DNA from: G963668655 sp963668655
Lineage (GTDB): Bacteria; Myxococcota_A; SURF-8
Length of the DNA: 64,000 nucleotides
Reading direction: 5' to 3'
NCBI GenBank assembly: GCA_963668655.2
Contig: CAXXPQ010000004.1
Coordinates: 496,001-560,000 of the forward strand
Shown here: piece by piece, positions 38,122 through 45,345 of the stretch
Position numbering within the stretch: position 1 is the first letter of the stretch
How the letters are laid out: each line of letters starts with the position of its first letter
The notes under the pieces: generated by a model
The model's database searches: none
Told to the model about the DNA's origin: nothing
Seen by the model: the letters and a program-made list of their open reading frames with translations, nothing else
Program-made: the position numbers and the translations under genes

Positions 38122-39594
38122 TTACGGTTCGATGACCCGGCAGGCCGCCAGGCAGTCGTCGCATTCGGGGCAGGAACTGGAGGCGCATCCGTCGCAGTAC
38201 CAGCCCCTGCGGCAGTCGTCGTCGTTCTCGCATCCCGGCACGCCCCAGGGAAGACAGGTGGCCGGGTTGACGCAGGAATAGCAGTCGAGTTGATAGGCCA
38301 GGATCTCCCATTCGTCGCAGACGGGCGGAATCATGTTGCACATCGGCTCCGTGCCGTCGTCGCAGCGGGTGTCCCGCCCGGAGATTTCCTCGCAACTGCC
38401 GACATTCACGCAGACCCAGCAGCCGTTCCGGATGACGGCGGTTCCCTCCGCGCCGCAGTCCGGGCGCTCGGACTCGCAATTCAACTGGCCGTATCCGTCC
38501 GTTTCGCATTCGTGCCGCGCGCAGGCGGACATGCAGTCCAGACAGGACGGGCAGGACGACGTGCCGCAAGGGTTACAGAACTCGCGCAGCTTGCAGTCGA
38601 TATCGGACCAGCATCCGGCTTCTCCCCAGGGAACGCAGCTCTGCGGGTTGACGCAGCGATAGCAATCGTTCTGATACGCCAGAATCTCCCAGTCCTCGCA
38701 GACGGGCGTCATCATCTCGCAGGTGGGCACGCTGCCGTCGTCGCAACGATCGTTCCGCATGGGTTCGCAGGACTCCAGCGACAGGCACTCCCAGCAGCCG
38801 TCCACGACCACCGCCACGCCGTTTTCGCCACATTCCGGACGGGCCATGCCGCAGGAGACGACAGCCTCGGTATCGCAACCGTGATGCCCGCAGGCCGGCA
38901 CGCAGTCCTTGCAGGAGGGGCAGGAAGACGATCCGCAGGGATCGCAGAAATCATCCAGCAAGCAGTCCGCGTCCTGGCTGCATGCGGGCGTTCCCCAGGG
39001 CACGCAGGTGGCCGGATTGACGCAGGCGTAACAGTTGTTCCGGTGCGCCAGAATCTCGTATGATTCGCAAGTGGGTTGGACGAGCGTCTGGCAGGTGGGC
39101 TCGGTGCCGTCGTCGCAATGCTCGTCCCGCACCGGTTCGCAGTTGCCCAGGTTACGGCATTTCCAGCAACCGTTCTCCACCACCGCCACGGCGTCCTCGC
39201 CGCATTCGGGCCGATCCTGGTTGCAGGTCAGGTCTTCCGACTCCCCCGTGACACAGTGGTGGCGCACGCAGACGGATAGACAACCGTTCTCGCAATCCCT
39301 GCAATCCGTCACTCCGCAGGGATCGCAGTAGTATTCCGGCGGGCAATGGCTATCCTTGGTACACTCGGAAGGAATCGTGTCTACATCGTATTCCCCCATG
39401 TCCATGTCTCCGTCGAGCGGGGGTGCATCCTTGTCGCCGTCGGCGTTTTCGTCGCCGTCGGCGGTTTCATCTCCGTCGGCGGTTCCGTCCCCATCGGAAT
39501 GGAAATCGATGTTTCCATTCTCCAGGCACCCCGTCGCGACCAGCGTCAGAAGCGCCGCCAGCGTCCACCAGACGCAAAGGACTTGTCGAGTCAT
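38122..39594 (-). CDS. Cys-rich repeat lipoprotein with DGD linker
   Basis: The 490-residue lipoprotein starts at MTRQVLC, behind GGGGAGAACGGTC. The lipobox is VATGCLENG, then a DGD linker (GDGTADGDETADGDENADG). The rest is Cys-rich and built from three copies of a unit of about 125 residues: DDFCDPCGSSSCPSCKDC, RPECGENGVAVVVDGCWEC, CDDGSVPTCEMM, EILAYQNDCYRCVNPQSC, with a partial fourth. Each copy has 20 or more Cys. It is probably a disulfide-rich surface protein; no family recognised. Confidence 0.85.
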   Translation of the reverse strand: MTRQVLCVWWTLAALLTLVATGCLENGNIDFHSDGDGTADGDETADGDENADGDKDAPPLDGDMDMGEYDVDTIPSECTKDSHCPPEYYCDPCGVTDCRDCENGCLSVCVRHHCVTGESEDLTCNQDRPECGEDAVAVVENGCWKCRNLGNCEPVRDEHCDDGTEPTCQTLVQPTCESYEILAHRNNCYACVNPATCVPWGTPACSQDADCLLDDFCDPCGSSSCPSCKDCVPACGHHGCDTEAVVSCGMARPECGENGVAVVVDGCWECLSLESCEPMRNDRCDDGSVPTCEMMTPVCEDWEILAYQNDCYRCVNPQSCVPWGEAGCWSDIDCKLREFCNPCGTSSCPSCLDCMSACARHECETDGYGQLNCESERPDCGAEGTAVIRNGCWVCVNVGSCEEISGRDTRCDDGTEPMCNMIPPVCDEWEILAYQLDCYSCVNPATCLPWGVPGCENDDDCRRGWYCDGCASSSCPECDDCLAACRVIEP

Positions 39595-39707
39595 GACCGT
39601 TCTCCCCTGTTCATTCATCCGTTTTCGGATTGTGGTGTTTTCCCGTCGAGTCCTGTGAAACAGAATACCATGATTTTCTCCCCATTTCCAGCTCAAAGCG
39701 CATCCAG

Positions 39708-40914
39708 CAGGGCAATTCAGTTCTTGATTTTATGCAGGTTTTGGTTTAAGACACTAGATGTAGTAAGTGTATTATACTGAAAATACTACAAATGTGGAGA
39801 CGATCATGGAGCAGGACGTGTCAAGCTTTTATCTGGAATTGAAAGAACAACTGGAAGAAATTCCCGATCCCCGTCGGATCAAGGGGCGCCGGTACAAGCT
39901 CGTGCCCCTGCTGCTGCTTCTTATCCTGGGCTTTCTGCGGGGGCGTAAAAACGTGAAAGACGTTCTCGAATCCTACGCCGAGGACCGGGACATGCTGGAT
40001 TTTCTCGGGCTCAAGCGCGTTCCCGCTCCCGGCGTCTACACCAATCTGTTTCACAAACTCGACCTGGAATCGGTCAATCGGGCGCTGGCAAACGCCGGGC
40101 TGTCGCTGCTGTGGCGTCCCCGCCATATCGCCGTGGACGGCAAAACGACCAAAGGAAGCCTCCGCGACGGCCTGTATCTTCACGTGGTCAATACCGCCAC
40201 GGCCCAGGGAATCCCGCTTTCACAAGTGGTTTCCGAGCCGGCCGGAGGCGAGATCGCGGCGGCGCGGCGGGCGCTTGAGGGCCTGCCGCTTTCGGGCGCG
40301 GTGGTCACGGGAGACGCCATGTTCGCCCAACGGGATCTCTGCCGGGGGATCTCGGAAAAAGGGGGGCCTGGCTCTTCAAGCTGAAGGAGAACCAGGTCAC
40401 CCAATACGAGGAGGTGCGACGCTTGATCGAGGCCCGGTCCGCGCCGCCGGACTTCGCGGACAACGATCTGGTGGGCGACCGGATCGAAACGAGGAGAATA
40501 TATCTCTTCCCCGAGATGGAAGGCTGGTTCGACTGGCCCTACTTGTCTCAAGGGCTGGCGGTCGAGAAAATCACGGAGCGCAAGCGCACGGGGAACCCCA
40601 CGCGCGAGGTGTTTTTCGCCCTGACCAGCCTTCCGAAGACAACGCCGCCGAAAGAACTGCTCGCCTGTTTCCGGAATCACTGGAGCATCGAAAACAAGGT
40701 TCATCACGTTCTTGATTGTTCGATGGGGGAAGATGCCTGCCGGATGCGGGCGGGTTGCGGCGCGGCGGCGACCGGGGCATTTCGGCGAATCGCCCTGGGT
40801 CTGCTTCAGACCATCAAAGGAAATCGCAGCATCCCGTCCATCATGCGCCATCTCGATTCAGGAGGCAGGATTTTACGACTTTGCCAGGGAATACCTTAGA
40901 ACTGAATTGCCCTG
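39708..40914 (+). mobile_element. ISAs1-family-like insertion sequence, complete
   Basis: The 1207-bp element has perfect 16-bp terminal inverted repeats (CAGGGCAATTCAGTTC at 39708-39723 and its complement at 40899-40914) and a 9-bp target duplication. Size, CAGGG ends and the transposase match the ISAs1 family. The transposase is frameshifted. The insertion point is 1 bp before the left end of an older relative. Confidence 0.9.
39806..40899 (+). pseudogene. ISAs1-type transposase with a frameshift
   Basis: A single transposase of about 364 residues is split into two frames. The first part (ATG at 39806, behind GGAGA) runs to a stop at 40384 and has the start EQDVSSFYLELKEQLEEIPDPR, AVDGKTTKGS (first Asp) and VTGDAMFAQR (second Asp). 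The second part continues in the -1 frame from near 40350 (GAWLFKLKENQVTQYEEV), through HWSIENKVHHVLDCSMGEDA (catalytic Glu) to 40899. The switch is at A5G6 near 40357-40367. A one-base indel in this run, or programmed frameshifting, would explain it; ISAs1 transposases are normally unsplit. Confidence 0.8.
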
Positions 40915-40924
40915 CGCATCCAGG

Positions 40925-41095
40925 CAGGGCCATTCAATTCTTGATTTAAAGTAGTTCTTATTTGTCTTGAGGATATTGCTGTATGTATTTTTCTTAATGT
41001 AAATATGAAAGCAGGGTTGCCATGAAGCGCGAGGTGTCAAGTTTTCGGTTCTTCTTTCGTTTGCGCGAAGAAAGAAGGGAAAAGGCCCGTCGCCG
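40925..41095 (+). mobile_element. Decayed left end of a second ISAs1-like element
   Basis: Bases CAGGGCCATTCAATTCTTGATTTA from 40925 match the left end of the complete element (CAGGGCAATTCAGTTCTTGATTTT). An ATG follows at 41022, 97 nt from the end (98 nt in the intact copy), and reads MKREVSSFRFFFRLREER against MEQDVSSFYLELKEQLEE. Homology fades by about 41095. It is a remnant, and the complete element inserted right at its edge. Confidence 0.8.
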
Positions 41096-41113
41096 GAAAT
41101 GCGGGTTGAACCG

Positions 41114-41151
41114 AAAAAAAAAGCGGCCCGGAAGGTGGGAGCTTCCGGGCC
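41114..41151 (-). terminator. Rho-independent terminator of the ribbon-helix-helix gene
   Basis: Stem GGCCCGGAAG (41125-41134) pairs with CTTCCGGGCC (41142-41151), loop 7. On the minus strand it is followed by a run of nine Ts after GC. It is about 50 bp after the stop at 41203. Confidence 0.88.
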
Positions 41152-41202
41152 ATCGGGTACGGGAAAAAGAAATGAATAACGGAAAAAAAAACGTTCTCCG
41201 AA

Positions 41203-41412
41203 TCAGAATTGGTAGTCGGAGCCCTTGAATTCCTCTCGATATTTGATGAGCAGGTCGCGAACGGCTTCCCGCAGATATTCGCTCTGCCGGATGCGGGTGC
41301 GGTTGGAAAGATAGCGCAACATCTGCTTGAAGCGTTCGGGAACGATCACGTTGGTCGGAATTCCGGCCATCTCCCGATAATCCAGCAGATCTTCCATGGG
41401 CGACTCTTTCAT
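41203..41412 (-). CDS. Ribbon-helix-helix domain protein
   Basis: The 69-residue protein reads TNVIVPERFKQMLRYLSNRT then RIRQSEYLREAVRDLLIKYR, a CopG/MetJ-type ribbon-helix-helix fold with the N-terminal beta-strand followed by two helices. Such proteins bind DNA as dimers and often act as antitoxins or autoregulators. GAGGT precedes the ATG; a second Met at 41397 is possible. No toxin-like partner is adjacent on either side, and its own strong terminator follows. Target unknown. Confidence 0.75.
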   Translation of the reverse strand: MKESPMEDLLDYREMAGIPTNVIVPERFKQMLRYLSNRTRIRQSEYLREAVRDLLIKYREEFKGSDYQF

Positions 41413-41731
41413 CCGACCTCTTTCCTTCGTCTGGCGGCGCGTTCCATAAACGACTGCAAAGGATTATACAACATCATTCAACCCATTTCAAGTTATACTT
41501 AATTTTAGATTAGTTTTATTAAATTATGTGTCTCAATTCCGGAAAATAGAGACGAAAAGGCATGGTCTGTGCCGTGGGGAGCGGGCGACGGTATCCTGGA
41601 CGGGGAATAACGTGGGTGTTTCTGGGGGCACCCGACTGTAAAAAAGGCGAACGCAAACCCCCGACGCCGGTAGGGCCGACGCCGGGGGAGATGCGCCCGA
41701 ACGAACGGGCGGGAGGCCAGGCGATATTCGC
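41413..41731. other. Intergenic region with possible terminator
   Basis: About 320 bp, AT-rich near 41490-41550. A 13-bp imperfect stem with two mismatches (41658-41688, CCCCCGACGCCGG / CCGACGCCGGGGG) lies downstream of the peroxiredoxin gene and could terminate it, but its T-run is 12 nt further on. No gene seen. Confidence 0.45.
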
Positions 41732-42430
41732 CTAGACTTTCAGTTTCTTGAAGCACATGAACCAGTCCAGACAATAGGTGTCGTCGCCCGGGTTTTCCAT
41801 GCGTTCCTTCGCCGTGCCGCAGGAGCCGGCGGGCGGCACGATGACGTCATCGCCCGGACGCCAGTCGGCCGGGGTGGCGACGCCGTGCTTGTCCGAGGTC
41901 TGCATGGCGACGAGCAGGCGCTTGATCTCGTCGAAGTTGCGGCCGTTCGCCAGCGGGTAATAGATCAGCGCACGGATCTTCGCTTCGGGATCGATGAAGA
42001 ACACGGCGCGCACGGCCTGAGTGTCGGCGGCGGCGGGCTGCACCATGCCGAAGGCCTTGGCCACGTCCATCTTCAGGTCGGCGATGACCGGGAAGGTGAC
42101 CTCGACGTCCTTCATGCCCTTGTACTCGATCTTCTCCTTGATCGTGCGCAGCCAGGCGATGTGGCTGAAATGGCTGTCGATGGACAGGCCGATCAGTTCG
42201 GTGTTGAGCGCCCTGAACTCCTCCTGCATCTTGGCGAAGGTCATGAATTCCGTGGTGCAAACGGGCGTGAAGTCCGCCGGGTGGCTGAACAGAATGGTCC
42301 ATTTCCCCTTGTAATCTTCGGGAAAGTTGATCTCGCCCTGGGTGGTCAGCGCCTTGAACGAGGGGGCCTTTTCGCCGATCAGGGGAACGCGGGGCAGGGT
42401 TTCTTCGGTGGTTTTGATTTCGTCGCTCAT
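41732..42430 (-). CDS. Peroxiredoxin (Prx6/archaeal-type)
   Basis: The 232-residue peroxiredoxin reduces peroxides. The start MSDEIKTT lies behind AAGGAGAAAGACC; an open extension to 42649 overlaps the upstream regulator. The peroxidatic Cys is in FSHPADFTPVCTTEF. Further landmarks are LIGLSIDSHFSHIAW and the Prx6-type C-terminal half (DEIKRLLVAMQTSD). Two or three Cys near the end (GSCGTAKERM; YCLDWFMCF) may act as resolving residues, as in archaeal-type Prx6 enzymes. It is 59 bp downstream of a Fur/PerR-type gene on the same strand, a common arrangement. Confidence 0.93.
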   Translation of the reverse strand: MSDEIKTTEETLPRVPLIGEKAPSFKALTTQGEINFPEDYKGKWTILFSHPADFTPVCTTEFMTFAKMQEEFRALNTELIGLSIDSHFSHIAWLRTIKEKIEYKGMKDVEVTFPVIADLKMDVAKAFGMVQPAAADTQAVRAVFFIDPEAKIRALIYYPLANGRNFDEIKRLLVAMQTSDKHGVATPADWRPGDDVIVPPAGSCGTAKERMENPGDDTYCLDWFMCFKKLKV

Positions 42431-42489
42431 GGTCTTTCTCCTTTTTGAAGGTTGGGGGAAACGTGCCCGCCGCCGACATGACGGCGGGC

Positions 42490-42960
42490 TTAACCGGTGA
42501 CTCGCTCCTGGGTGTCGTTTTCGAGACATGTTTTGCAAATGCCGTGCAGTTCCACGTGAGTGTTCTCCACGGCGCCGAAATGCGCATCGTGCGGCGGCAG
42601 GGTGAGACGATCGAGCCGCTGGCTGTAAAAATCCCGGGTCAGGCCGCAACGGGTGCAGATGAAATGATGGTGCCGCTCCAGGTTGGTGTCGAAATGCACA
42701 CTGTCCTGCCGCAATCCCAGGGTGTTGATCAGCCCGAGGTCGGTGAAGAGCCAGAGGGTGCGGTAGACCGTATCCAGGGAAATGGTGGGCATCTTCTTTT
42801 TCACGGCCCGATGGACCATTTCCGCGCTGGGGTGAGTGTCGCTCGAAACCAGTTCCTTATAGATTTCAAGACGTTGGTGGGTCATCTTGACACCCTTGTC
42901 CCTGGCGGCCTCCTTGAAGCCCTCCAGCCGTTTCGTGATATTATTTTGGGTTGCCTTCAT
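42490..42960 (-). CDS. Fur family regulator, probably PerR-like
   Basis: The 156-residue regulator has the Fur winged helix (KMTHQRLEIYKELVSSDTH; TISLDTVYRTLWLFTDLGLI) and the metal-binding end HHHFICTRCGLTRDF with two CxxC pairs (ICTRC, CKTC), typical of structural zinc in PerR and Fur. The peroxiredoxin gene 59 bp downstream makes PerR (peroxide sensing) the likeliest role. The Fe/Mn ligands, two His near the H-rich loop plus Asp, appear present. An inverted repeat upstream may be its operator. Confidence 0.9.
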   Translation of the reverse strand: MKATQNNITKRLEGFKEAARDKGVKMTHQRLEIYKELVSSDTHPSAEMVHRAVKKKMPTISLDTVYRTLWLFTDLGLINTLGLRQDSVHFDTNLERHHHFICTRCGLTRDFYSQRLDRLTLPPHDAHFGAVENTHVELHGICKTCLENDTQERVTG

Positions 42961-43299
42961 GCCGATACCCTGTCTTCTACATCGTTTTTATTCCCAGTTA
43001 GGAATCGTTTGCATTTAAGAAGGACTGGCAGGTGGGAGTATTCCGAAAAAAATCGGGGAATCGGTTTTTTTCCGTTTGCGTGAAAGCAGAAGGGCCAAGG
43101 CCCATCATCAGAGCTGGGAGCGGGAAAACGTCCGTCCTTACGTAAAATCACGCGGATGGGAGAAGTGACTTTCTTTGGGGGGGCCGAGTTGGGCCGGTCG
43201 GATCAAACGTTTATCCGATACTATTGGAAGGCACTTTTGCCGGAACCGTTGTATCCGACCGACATCCGCTCCCATTCGACATCCGTCGATCGCATTTCG
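42961..43299. other. Intergenic region upstream of the Fur-type gene
   Basis: 340 bp between the LCMT-like gene's stop and the regulator. It holds the inverted repeat at 42990-43005, poly-A/T tracts near 43045-43075, and a GGGCCNNGGCCC-like palindrome near 43090. No gene recognised. Confidence 0.45.
42990..43005. promoter_or_regulatory. Possible operator of the Fur/PerR-type gene
   Basis: ATTCC (42990-42994) and GGAAT (43001-43005) form an inverted repeat with a 6-bp spacer about 30 bp upstream of the start. It does not match a classical Fur or Per box, so the assignment rests on position and symmetry only. Confidence 0.3.
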
Positions 43300-44340
43300 T
43301 CATTCGTCCGTGCTCGCCCCATGTTTTTCCGCCTCGACGATGCAATAGAACGGCTCGACGTTCCGTTTTTCGCCGAATTGAAACCAGGCGGTCATTTTCA
43401 GCCCGCAATCTTTCAGGAACGAATCCACGGCGTCTTTGGGGTGATCGGACATTTCGATCCCGAATTTCCAGGGCTCTCCCATTCGCGCCATCAGGTTCGA
43501 GGATCGTTTCACCGTCTTCGACGTTTCTCCCGTGATGAAGGCCCGGGAGTAGAAATCCTGCGCGACGACCGATCCCTCCACGCATAGATCGGCCATCTTC
43601 CGAAGGGACTCCCGGACCGTGTCCGCATCGAGGAAAAGAGAAACGCTCTGCCAGAGAAACAGGGTCTTTTTCGTCCTGTCGAAACCGGCCAGTAGCAGCT
43701 TGTCGTCCCAGGATTCACTTGAATAGTCCACCGGGACACAGGTGATCCAATCGTGCGCGATGCCGGCTTTCTCCAGCGTATCGATTTTAACCTGAAGGGT
43801 TTGCCGCTGGTCGAGTTCGAAGACCCTCACCGGCTTTCCCTTCGTGTATCGAAGGGCGATCAGGTCGAAGCCCACTCCGGGAAGGACGATCTGTTCGACG
43901 TGATCGAGATATTTTTCCACGATCCCGTCGAACATCAGCACCCGGCGTCCCGGAGTCGAGATCAGGGTCTCTTCGCCGGGTTCCTCCAGCCGGGCGAGTG
44001 GGGTGGTGAAACCGAACAGGCGCTGGGAGAGGATAAGGGCTCCGGCCACGGACCACAGCCCGAAATGGGATTCACAGGGGAACTTCTTTGTAAACACAAC
44101 GGAAAGCGGATCCGGCCGGGTGTTGAAATAGTGCATGAGCCAGCGATACTGAAGCGCCTGAATGGCCGAAAAAGAGACGCCCAACCGTCGGCTTTTCCAC
44201 ATTTCCTTGATAACGGCGTCCGGAAGCCCGAAAACGGCGAAGGGAATGAAAAGGATTTGAATCGGAACGTAGAGAAGGATCTGAAGAAGGCGGATCAAAA
44301 AACGTGGAAGAATGGAAGGCCGATTCCCTTTGTCTTTCAC
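43300..44340 (-). CDS. LCMT-like (TIGR00027-type) SAM-dependent methyltransferase
   Basis: The 346-residue protein has an N-terminal hydrophobic segment (LLQILLYVPIQILFIPFAVFG), unusual for the family, and then a class I methyltransferase of the leucine carboxyl methyltransferase type: QIVLPGVGFDLIALRY, VFELDQRQTLQVKID, VPVDYSSESWDDKLL and FLWQSVSLFLDADTVRESL. GTG is the start, 3 bp after GGGAGGAG. It may be membrane-associated. Substrate unknown; nearest genes give no clue. Confidence 0.85.
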   Translation of the reverse strand: MKDKGNRPSILPRFLIRLLQILLYVPIQILFIPFAVFGLPDAVIKEMWKSRRLGVSFSAIQALQYRWLMHYFNTRPDPLSVVFTKKFPCESHFGLWSVAGALILSQRLFGFTTPLARLEEPGEETLISTPGRRVLMFDGIVEKYLDHVEQIVLPGVGFDLIALRYTKGKPVRVFELDQRQTLQVKIDTLEKAGIAHDWITCVPVDYSSESWDDKLLLAGFDRTKKTLFLWQSVSLFLDADTVRESLRKMADLCVEGSVVAQDFYSRAFITGETSKTVKRSSNLMARMGEPWKFGIEMSDHPKDAVDSFLKDCGLKMTAWFQFGEKRNVEPFYCIVEAEKHGASTDE

Positions 44341-44434
44341 AAACTCCTCCCGTGATGGAGAAATCGGAGTCCGGCTTTCAGGTCTCGAATGTCGAATCCC
44401 GAAGTCCTTCCTTTCTCCATTCGCCCTTCATGCC

Positions 44435-44788
44435 CTACCTCTTCTCGTACGTCACCGTAACCGTGGTGGCGATGCCGCCGCGCACGTTGAAAGCGCCCGT
44501 CACGGTCATTTTGCGGGGAGAAACGGCCGCCACCAAGTCGTCCAGAATACGGTTCGTCACCGCCTCGTGAAAGTGCCCCTCGTTGCGGAACGACCAGATG
44601 TAGAGCTTGAAGGATTTCAGTTCCACGCACAGTTGGTCGGGCGTGTAGGTCACGTCGATGCCGGCGAAATCCGGCTGGCCGGTTCGCGGACACAGGCAGG
44701 TGAATTCCGGGTTGTGGATGCGGATCTCGTAATCCCGTTCGGGGCTGGGATTGTCGAAAACCTCCAGTTCCTTCGTAGGTGCAGTCAT
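44435..44788 (-). CDS. queF: NADPH-dependent 7-cyano-7-deazaguanine reductase QueF
   Basis: QueF reduces preQ0 to preQ1 in queuosine synthesis. The 117-residue short (unimodular) form begins at MTAPTKE, behind GAGGAAA. Motifs: FTCLCPRTGQPDFAGI with the catalytic Cys, ELKSFKLYIWSFRNEG with the NADPH-binding stretch, and HFHEAVTNRILDDLV. It lies 10 bp after the stop of a small lipoprotein gene. Other queuosine genes are absent, but a RaSEA-like 7-deazaguanine enzyme occurs at 59.9 kb. Confidence 0.95.
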   Translation of the reverse strand: MTAPTKELEVFDNPSPERDYEIRIHNPEFTCLCPRTGQPDFAGIDVTYTPDQLCVELKSFKLYIWSFRNEGHFHEAVTNRILDDLVAAVSPRKMTVTGAFNVRGGIATTVTVTYEKR

Positions 44789-44798
44789 CGCTGTTTCC

Positions 44799-45335
44799 TC
44801 ACTGGCTGATTTCATGGCTCATGCAGCTATCGCGCGATTCGCACTGGGCCGCGTTGTAGTCGAGAATCTCGGACACGCTCGTAAATTCAAAAACCCAGGC
44901 TTCGGTGGCGCTGTCATTCACGTTGCGCGTGGAGACAACCAGTTGATTCAGAGCGTCCACCGTGTAGTCGTACCAGCAGACGTCCTTGTCTCCCGAGGGA
45001 GAGAACTTGCCGCCGCCGATATCCGTCATGGGCTGGGAGATGCAGACCGTACCGTCGGGATTGTCGAAGTACCAGATCATGTTGTCGCCCTTCAGCGACA
45101 GGTACAGAATCGATTCGCCCGTGACGTACCCCAGGCTCCAGAGCCATTGCATGGCGTTCGTGTCCTTGATCGTCCAGTAGCCCGAGGCCAGGCCGAAGGC
45201 GTCCGGTTCGCCGAAATCGAAGTCTCCGTCCGCGTCGCCGTCTTCGTTCGAATCGGAATCGTCTCCGCATCCCGCGCAGGCGAAACCCAGCACCAGGATC
45301 AGCACCAGCCAAAAGACCCGCTTCTTGCTCGACAT
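44799..45335 (-). CDS. Small DGD-linker lipoprotein
   Basis: The 178-residue lipoprotein has lipobox FACAGCGDDSDS and a short DGD linker (NEDGDADGDFDFGEPD). The C-terminal 130 residues are a beta-rich domain with aromatic residues (LASGYWTIKDTNAMQWLWSL; WYFDNPDGTVCISQPM) and Cys pairs. No family recognised. It lies between the large glycosidase-like lipoprotein upstream (10 bp from its stop) and queF, probably one transcript. Confidence 0.75.
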   Translation of the reverse strand: MSSKKRVFWLVLILVLGFACAGCGDDSDSNEDGDADGDFDFGEPDAFGLASGYWTIKDTNAMQWLWSLGYVTGESILYLSLKGDNMIWYFDNPDGTVCISQPMTDIGGGKFSPSGDKDVCWYDYTVDALNQLVVSTRNVNDSATEAWVFEFTSVSEILDYNAAQCESRDSCMSHEISQ

Positions 45336-45345
45336 GTGATTCTCC

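Larger units (their letters stand above)
39699..40923. repeat. 9-bp target-site duplication flanking the ISAs1-like element
   Basis: CGCATCCAG occurs at 39699-39707 directly before the left terminal repeat and at 40915-40923 directly after the right one. This shows a real transposition event at this spot. Confidence 0.85.
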
